DNA of 8,822 nucleotides, taken from contig JAAENB010001306.1 of the NCBI GenBank assembly GCA_024224995.1, positions 1 to 8,822 on the forward strand. Reading direction: 5' to 3'. The notes under the pieces were generated by a model. It saw nothing but the letters and a program-made list of their open reading frames with translations, searched no databases and was not told the origin of the DNA. A program made the translations under genes and the position numbers. The DNA is from a bacterium (GTDB taxonomy: Bacteria > Spirochaetota > UBA4802 > UBA5550). Every line of letters begins with the position of its first letter. Position 1 is the stretch's first letter. Positions 4,803 to 8,822 of this stretch are shown here, piece after piece.

Positions 4803-6521
4803 TTATTTTAGCAGATCCTGTATTGCTTTGGCCAGGTCTTCAAGCTTATATGGCTTGGCAACAACCCCGTTAAAACCGTATTCAGTGTAATGGGCCATAA
4901 CCGGGTCATTGGAGTAGCCGCTGGATACGATGGCCTTTATCTCCTTATCCGTTTTCCGTATCTTTCTGATCGTGTCCTTTCCGCCCATACCGCCCGGTAT
5001 GGTAAGGTCCATAATAATCAAATCAAAGGGATCATTCATTTCTTTGGCTTCCAGGTAAAGATCAATGGCTTCCTGCCCCTCTTTTACCAGGGAAACCTTG
5101 AAACCCAGGTTGGTAAGCAGCTTCCCCGTAACCTGCAAAATATCCTCCTCATCATCCATTACCATGATCCTGTTGCTGCCGGAAAAAGGAAGCCGGGCAG
5201 TTGGAACTGTTTTGGTGACGGATTTATCCGAAACTTGCAGGTAAATATAAAAAGAGGTGCCCTTTCCCGGCTCCGAGTCAACAGTGATATACCCTTCATG
5301 GCTTTTAATAATGGAATAACTGGTAGTAAGGCCAAGACCGGTGCCGTTTTTTTTAGTCGTATAATAGGGATCAAATACTTTGTTTATATCTTCCCGGGGA
5401 ATACCCACGCCCTCATCCCGGATGGTGATCTTTACGTATTTGTCCGGTTTTAACGATTTGATATCTTCGCGGTAATTGATATTCTCTGTTTTAATATCAA
5501 TGGTCCCCCCTTCGGGCATTGATTGGGACGCGTTTAGAATAAGATTATTGATCACCTGGCTGATCTGGCCTTCATCAATCTCAACAGTCCAGAGGTCACC
5601 GGGCAGGGTATACCTGCATTTAATATTAGATCCCCGGAGAATAAATTTTGCCGTATCCCGCAGGAGTTCCGCGATTGAGGCGGCGTTTTTTATGGGAGCT
5701 CCTCCTTTGGAAAAGGTAAGCAGTTGATTGGTAAGATCTTTTGCCCGTAATGAGGCCTTTTCCGCGTCACCAAGCGCTTCGTAAACCGGCATACCCGGGG
5801 CAACATCCATCTTGGCAAGAATAATATTGCCGATAATTGCCGTAAGGATATTGTTAAAGTCATGGGCAATGCCGCCTGCGAGAACTCCAAGGGATTCCAG
5901 TTTCTGTATCTTTTGAAGCTCTTCACTCAATTTTTTGCTTTCCGTGATATCCCTGATAACGCCCACAGTACCCATAAATACCCGGTTTTTCTCTTTATTC
6001 TCCGGATCGAGATAATACCCGCTTTCAATTTCTCCGCACGAAAAAATAGATCCTATAATGTAGTTAACTTTAGCGGAATCCCGCTTCCAGTTTTTAGGGA
6101 TAAACCGTATTTCGAGAGACCTGGTGATCCGTTTTCCTGTTCTTCTCTCGTCAAAAATTTTAGGCGAGTGGTCATCACCGGTAACGCTTCCTCTATATTT
6201 TTCCAGGACCTTTGACCTGCTTACCAGGGGGAGATCATCGGGATGAATTATTTCACTGAAATGCTTGCCGATCAGTTCGGAAGGAGTATACCCGAGATTT
6301 TTAATCGATTCACTAACGTAGGTAAAATAGCCGTCGGGATTGGTGTTGTAAATGGTGTCGGGAACAACTTTGAGAAGGTTTTTATATCGCTCTTCACTTT
6401 CAAACAGTTTTTCCTCTACTGCTTCATTGATCGCGATGATCTCATTTAATCTCGATACCTGGCTGCGCAGCTCTTTTAATTCTTCCAGGAGCTGCTCTTT
6501 TGTTTTATCGTTATTGTCCAT
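4803..6521 (-). CDS. hybrid sensor histidine kinase (PAS-HisKA-HATPase-REC)
   Basis: 572 aa with no membrane segment, so a cytoplasmic sensor. Order: an N-terminal coiled coil (about 5-48), a PAS domain (about 43-195) ending in GVIRDITESK, HisKA with phospho-acceptor His220 in IAHDFNN, and a HATPase domain with the N box NLILNASQSM (about 326-335), DEGVGI (369-374) and GTGLGL (393-398). A receiver domain (about 450-572) carries acidic Asp456/Asp457/Glu458, acceptor Asp505 in IIMDLT and Lys556 in AKPY. All key residues for autophosphorylation and transfer to the receiver are present. There is no DNA-binding output, so the signal must pass to an unlinked partner. The PAS region is about 35-40 residues longer than a standard one, with charged insertions around 110-180. 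GGAAGG lies three bases before the ATG. It probably shares a transcript with the downstream DUF393 gene. Confidence 0.93.
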   Translation of the reverse strand: MDNNDKTKEQLLEELKELRSQVSRLNEIIAINEAVEEKLFESEERYKNLLKVVPDTIYNTNPDGYFTYVSESIKNLGYTPSELIGKHFSEIIHPDDLPLVSRSKVLEKYRGSVTGDDHSPKIFDERRTGKRITRSLEIRFIPKNWKRDSAKVNYIIGSIFSCGEIESGYYLDPENKEKNRVFMGTVGVIRDITESKKLSEELQKIQKLESLGVLAGGIAHDFNNILTAIIGNIILAKMDVAPGMPVYEALGDAEKASLRAKDLTNQLLTFSKGGAPIKNAASIAELLRDTAKFILRGSNIKCRYTLPGDLWTVEIDEGQISQVINNLILNASQSMPEGGTIDIKTENINYREDIKSLKPDKYVKITIRDEGVGIPREDINKVFDPYYTTKKNGTGLGLTTSYSIIKSHEGYITVDSEPGKGTSFYIYLQVSDKSVTKTVPTARLPFSGSNRIMVMDDEEDILQVTGKLLTNLGFKVSLVKEGQEAIDLYLEAKEMNDPFDLIIMDLTIPGGMGGKDTIRKIRKTDKEIKAIVSSGYSNDPVMAHYTEYGFNGVVAKPYKLEDLAKAIQDLLK

Positions 6522-6593
6522 ATACCTTCCGGAAAAGTTCAGAATTCATCCACAGTGACCGATTATTAGCTATTTTGCAAGTAAAAATTAGCC

Positions 6594-7250
6594 TTACCAT
6601 ACCCCTTTCACTTCATTATGAAGCCGGGAAAAGAATTCTTCCATAAATGAGCTGCGTTCTTCCGCGAAACGGACCCCGTGCGTGGTTAGCATCTTATCTC
6701 TTACGTATTTTAGTTTAACCATATATTCCCGGTACGCCGTATCCTCTTCCGTATAGGCATGAGTAGACCCTATATCGGTACAATTTGAGTTATGGAGCCT
6801 GGCACCAATCTCTCCGGAAAAAAGAAAAGCCCGGCCTATACCAACAGCGCCGATGGAGTCAAGTTTGTCGGCATCATACAGAATTTTTGCTTCGAGAGAC
6901 GCCGGTGCTTTATTGTTCCTGAAACGGTGGGTCACGATACAATTTCTTATATGCTCCGCTCTTGTATGATCCAGCCCTTCGGAAATGAGAAAATCATATG
7001 CCTTTTCACTTCCAAGCTCCGCGTGGCAGATTTGTCCCCCGGAACGGTCTTCATCAAGGCGGGCAATATCGTGAAGGATTGCCGCGGTTTTTACAATAAA
7101 GGGATTGGCTGTTTTTTCCTGTGACGCGATCTTTTCCGCCAGAACGACCACCCGTTCAATATGGTCCCATCCGTGAGATGAGTGCATTTTGCGCATTATT
7201 CCTTGAGCAAAAGTGATCGATTTTTCTATTATTATGGTATTTGAACTCAT
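6594..7250 (-). CDS. HD superfamily phosphohydrolase (YedJ/YpgQ-like)
   Basis: 218 aa from the ATG at 7250-7248; the frame stays open to a TTG at 7271, a less likely start. Metal-binding HD motifs are visible: His30 in GWDHIERV, His60-Asp61 in AAILHDIAR, His76, His108 in THRF, and Asp128 in ILYDADKLDSIGAVGIGRAF. The last motif is typical of the YedJ/YpgQ group of metal-dependent HD proteins, some of which act on nucleotides; the substrate here is not known. No membrane segment or signal peptide is seen. The ATG has no clear Shine-Dalgarno sequence. The gene is divergent from the sigma factor and lies 72 bp upstream of the kinase, in the same direction, so it may belong to that transcript. Confidence 0.85.
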   Translation of the reverse strand: MSSNTIIIEKSITFAQGIMRKMHSSHGWDHIERVVVLAEKIASQEKTANPFIVKTAAILHDIARLDEDRSGGQICHAELGSEKAYDFLISEGLDHTRAEHIRNCIVTHRFRNNKAPASLEAKILYDADKLDSIGAVGIGRAFLFSGEIGARLHNSNCTDIGSTHAYTEEDTAYREYMVKLKYVRDKMLTTHGVRFAEERSSFMEEFFSRLHNEVKGVW

Positions 7251-7287
7251 ACTACAATAAAAAAACCACAAGAAACAATGTCAAGCT

Positions 7288-7316
7288 ATTATAAGTGATA
7301 AAAGAATTGTGCTTTA
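7288..7316 (-). promoter_or_regulatory. possible promoter of the HD gene
   Basis: On the minus strand a perfect TATAAT occupies 7293-7288, placing a start near 7281 and a leader of about 30 nt before the ATG. The -35 region (TAAAGC near 7316-7311) is poor. An alternative is TTGACA at 7284-7279 with TTTATT at 7261-7256 (17-bp spacer), which would start transcription almost at the ATG. I cannot choose between them. Confidence 0.35.
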
Positions 7317-7340
7317 CAAAAGAAAAAAAAACAGTAATAT
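7313..7340 (+). promoter_or_regulatory. possible sigma70 promoter of the sigma factor operon
   Basis: TTTACA (7313-7318, five of six), a 16-bp A-rich spacer, and TAATAT (7335-7340, four of six). The start would be near 7347, with a leader of about 47 nt. I see no convincing paired GGAAC/CGT-type ECF autoregulatory promoter, although an unknown ECF promoter could be missed by eye. Confidence 0.35.
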
Positions 7341-7393
7341 GGGATACATGGTGAAATTACAAGAAAGGACAGACTTCCGGGAGTAGGCAGGGG

Positions 7394-7927
7394 ATGATCA
7401 TAGGGCTAAAAAAGAGAAAATTACGAAAAGTATATGGTGACTATTATGCTCTCCTGTATTTAAAGGCATTCAAAGAGATGAAAAGCAGGGAGGATGCCGA
7501 AGACCTCTGTCATAATATTTTTATTATCCTGTATAATAAATTTGAAGAAGTTGAGGATTACCGCACCTGGCTTATGGGAACCCTGAAAATTGAAATTTTA
7601 AATTTTTATCGAAGTAATAGGACAAAAGGATTAAATACTATTGATATTGATGATGTTCTGAATGATGAAAGTCTGGCTTTTGAGAACGGAGCCAGGGAAA
7701 TACGGATAATTATTGAGGAGGCTCTTGATAGTAACAGCAACTACAAGAATGAAACAGAGAGAGCTTTGTTTGAACTTATAGCATTTAACGGACTTTCATA
7801 CGAATTGGCCGGAGAACACCTGGGATTAACCAAAAGACAGGCTCAGTACAGCTATGGCAATGTAACAAAAAGGCTTATTGAATATCTTAGAAAAAAAGGA
7901 ATTACCTCTATTGAGGATCTGCTATGA
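7394..7927 (+). CDS. ECF-type RNA polymerase sigma factor (sigma70 family)
   Basis: 177 aa, the normal size for an ECF sigma factor. Residues about 12-74 form region 2: YYALLYLKAFKEMKSREDAE, then LCHNIFIILYNKF and YRTWLMGTLKIEILNFYRSN, which bind core polymerase and the -10 element. A linker follows, then region 4 (about 120-168) with the helix-turn-helix GLSYELAGEHLGLTKRQAQ, which reads the -35 element. The protein diverges from common ECF groups and I assign no subgroup. The only usable start is the ATG at 7394: a stop lies in frame at 7352 with no other start codon between. Its Shine-Dalgarno sequence (GCAGGGG, abutting the ATG) is poorly spaced. The stop overlaps the start of the next gene by ATGA. 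The operon looks more AT-rich than the SDR and hydrolase genes. Confidence 0.85.
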   Translation: MIIGLKKRKLRKVYGDYYALLYLKAFKEMKSREDAEDLCHNIFIILYNKFEEVEDYRTWLMGTLKIEILNFYRSNRTKGLNTIDIDDVLNDESLAFENGAREIRIIIEEALDSNSNYKNETERALFELIAFNGLSYELAGEHLGLTKRQAQYSYGNVTKRLIEYLRKKGITSIEDLL

Positions 7928-8652
7928 AAAAGACCGGTGACATGGAAAACCTGGAAGCACTTCTGGATAAATATAAATTTTCAAACCCATTGCCTGAAGA
8001 TGAAAAAGAGTATTCACTTGTATCAAAAAAGAGAGTATATAAAAGAGTTTTAAAAAGCCTGGGAATCTATTCTTTTTTCTCCGGTATCATAGTGAGTATT
8101 TATTTCTGGCTTAGAAAAATCGGGGTTGGAGTTTCTGTTTTTAGAGGGATAATGGTATTCATTATTGCGGGAGCTGTTTCCCTGTGTGTGTACCTGGTTT
8201 TGAAGGATTATCCCCGTGAAAAGCCGGCTGAACCGGAAAACAGGGCGGAATTGCCGCTCATTGTACAGCCCGTAGATAAAGCCCGGAAGGCAGAACCGGT
8301 AAAAAAGATTTCCCGTGCCGATACTCATATCCTGGATATCGTTCCTTTTTATAGCAGCAGTGTAAACAGAGAATTGGTAAACAGGGCAACCGGTGTTTTT
8401 ATAAACCGTTTATCTTCCCGGAAAGGAGCCGCTTATACTGTTGCCCGGGGAAGCAAAGACCGCGAAAATGCCAGGTACCGATTAACAGGGTCTCTGGAAA
8501 AAGCAGAAGACTCCATAATGGTGTATATCAAACTTGTTGATATTAAAAGCTCCTCAATTATTTTTGCCGGGAAGAAAAAAACAGACTCCCCGGAAAATCT
8601 TGATGCAGCCTGCCTGGAACTGGTTGATAACGCAGCGAAAGAAATGAAATGA
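7924..8652 (+). CDS. two-helix membrane protein with TolB-like C-terminal domain, putative anti-sigma partner
   Basis: 242 aa. It overlaps the sigma gene by 4 nt and has GAGG seven bases upstream, so the two are translated together. Residues 1-45 are charged and soluble (LEALLDKYKF, then a basic KKRVYKRVLK). Two hydrophobic segments follow (about 47-63 and 72-93), then a Pro/Glu/Lys linker (95-130) and a C-terminal domain (about 135-242). The part RYRLTGSLEKAEDSIMVYIK, then LVDIKSS and FAGKKK, resembles TolB-N/CsgG-type domains of spirochaetal and cyclase-linked proteins. The place next to an ECF sigma factor suggests an anti-sigma or sensor role, with the N-terminal 45 residues as the likely sigma-binding part. 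No zinc-type H-x3-C-x2-C motif is present. The topology of the C-terminal domain is uncertain. Confidence 0.7.
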   Translation: MKKTGDMENLEALLDKYKFSNPLPEDEKEYSLVSKKRVYKRVLKSLGIYSFFSGIIVSIYFWLRKIGVGVSVFRGIMVFIIAGAVSLCVYLVLKDYPREKPAEPENRAELPLIVQPVDKARKAEPVKKISRADTHILDIVPFYSSSVNRELVNRATGVFINRLSSRKGAAYTVARGSKDRENARYRLTGSLEKAEDSIMVYIKLVDIKSSSIIFAGKKKTDSPENLDAACLELVDNAAKEMK

Positions 8653-8667
8653 GGAGAATCCCTCTCT

Positions 8668-8680
8668 CTCTCAAGAAACT
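8668..8680 (+). repeat. isolated match to the left end of the large hairpin element
   Basis: CTCTCAAGAAACT is identical to 159-171, which covers the left terminus of hairpin copy 1. It is followed by T7 and then unrelated DNA. At 13 nt it may be chance or an end remnant. Confidence 0.25.
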
Positions 8681-8727
8681 TTTTTTCAATAGAGCCTTTT
8701 TCGGGGGATCTTACCCGGGGTGGTTTC

Positions 8728-8752
8728 AGAGACGTTGCAGTGCAACGCCTCT
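8728..8752. repeat. dispersed palindrome, copy B
   Basis: AGAGACGTTGCA (8728-8739), G, TGCAACGCCTCT (8741-8752): 12-bp arms with one mismatch (8732/8748). Its reverse complement, with flank GGCCCGT, lines up with copy A at 4360-4383, so the two copies are in opposite orientation. The gap 8653-8822 holds no gene; besides this palindrome it has GC-rich hairpins only. Confidence 0.6.
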
Positions 8753-8790
8753 ACGGGCCTGTTTCCGAAGATATTGCCCGGGGGTCAACA

Positions 8791-8810
8791 CCACGGAGGG
8801 GTTAAACCCC
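8791..8810. repeat. GC-rich repeat fragment at the right edge
   Basis: The word CGGAGGGGT (8794-8802) also occurs at the left edge of the window (23-31), and GGGG (8798-8801) can pair with CCCC (8807-8810). It probably belongs to the same class of intergenic repeat as 18-79 and may continue beyond the window. Confidence 0.35.
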
Positions 8811-8822
8811 AAATAAACACCG

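Noticed and set aside
4890..5453. 187-codon plus-strand open frame
   Set aside because: It lies opposite the receiver and ATPase regions of the kinase, whose motifs are clear; the opposite frame shows no motif.
8651..8687. Intrinsic terminator after the sigma operon
   Set aside because: Only a 4-bp GAGG/CCTC stem is possible and the T7 run lies about 15 bases after it; this is not a credible terminator.

Overview
The window looks like chromosomal DNA from a Gram-negative-type bacterium of moderate GC content. It has Shine-Dalgarno (SD) starts, sigma70-like promoters and an exported hydrolase with a type I signal peptide. No gene fixes the phylum. The kinase style, the ECF sigma factor paired with a TolB-like membrane protein, and the many GC-rich palindromes in the gaps recall Spirochaetota or Desulfobacterota, but this is a low-confidence impression. 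No transposase, phage gene, tRNA, rRNA or CRISPR array is visible.

Layout. 1-366: no gene; GC-rich small hairpins (18-79), a remnant of a repeat (113-150) and a complete 148-bp hairpin repeat (162-309). 367-1134 (-): SDR dehydrogenase resembling type-2 L-3-hydroxyacyl-CoA dehydrogenase. 1135-1752: gap with a second hairpin repeat of the same family (1251-1404), a good sigma70 promoter (1513-1540) and a roughly 205-nt leader with nested complementary segments. 1753-4302 (+): exported CocE/X-Pro dipeptidyl-peptidase type serine hydrolase ending in a Gly/Ser/Cys stretch, a membrane helix and a basic tail. 4303-4432: convergent gap with small palindromes. 4433-4801, 4803-6521 and 6594-7250 (all -): DCC/DUF393 thiol protein, PAS-HisKA-HATPase-REC hybrid kinase, and an HD phosphohydrolase. 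7251-7393: divergent promoter region. 7394-7927 and 7924-8652 (+): ECF-type sigma factor overlapping by 4 nt a two-helix membrane protein that is probably its partner. 8653-8822: no gene; a second copy of the small palindrome and more GC-rich repeats.

How the genes fit together. The SDR and the secreted hydrolase are divergent and could both belong to substrate catabolism, but nothing shows they are linked. Kinase and DUF393 protein are almost certainly co-transcribed (1-bp gap). Sigma factor and membrane protein form a typical envelope-sensing pair.

The most interesting material is non-coding. The two large hairpin elements have identical 32-nt loop lengths, identical 28-nt and 32-nt flank lengths and the same stem base, yet their distal stem sequences are unrelated while each still pairs with itself. 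A base pair inside the loop also covaries. This suggests a family of repeats kept for its folded shape. The second is the hydrolase leader, which can fold into a three-helix arrangement next to the ribosome binding site.
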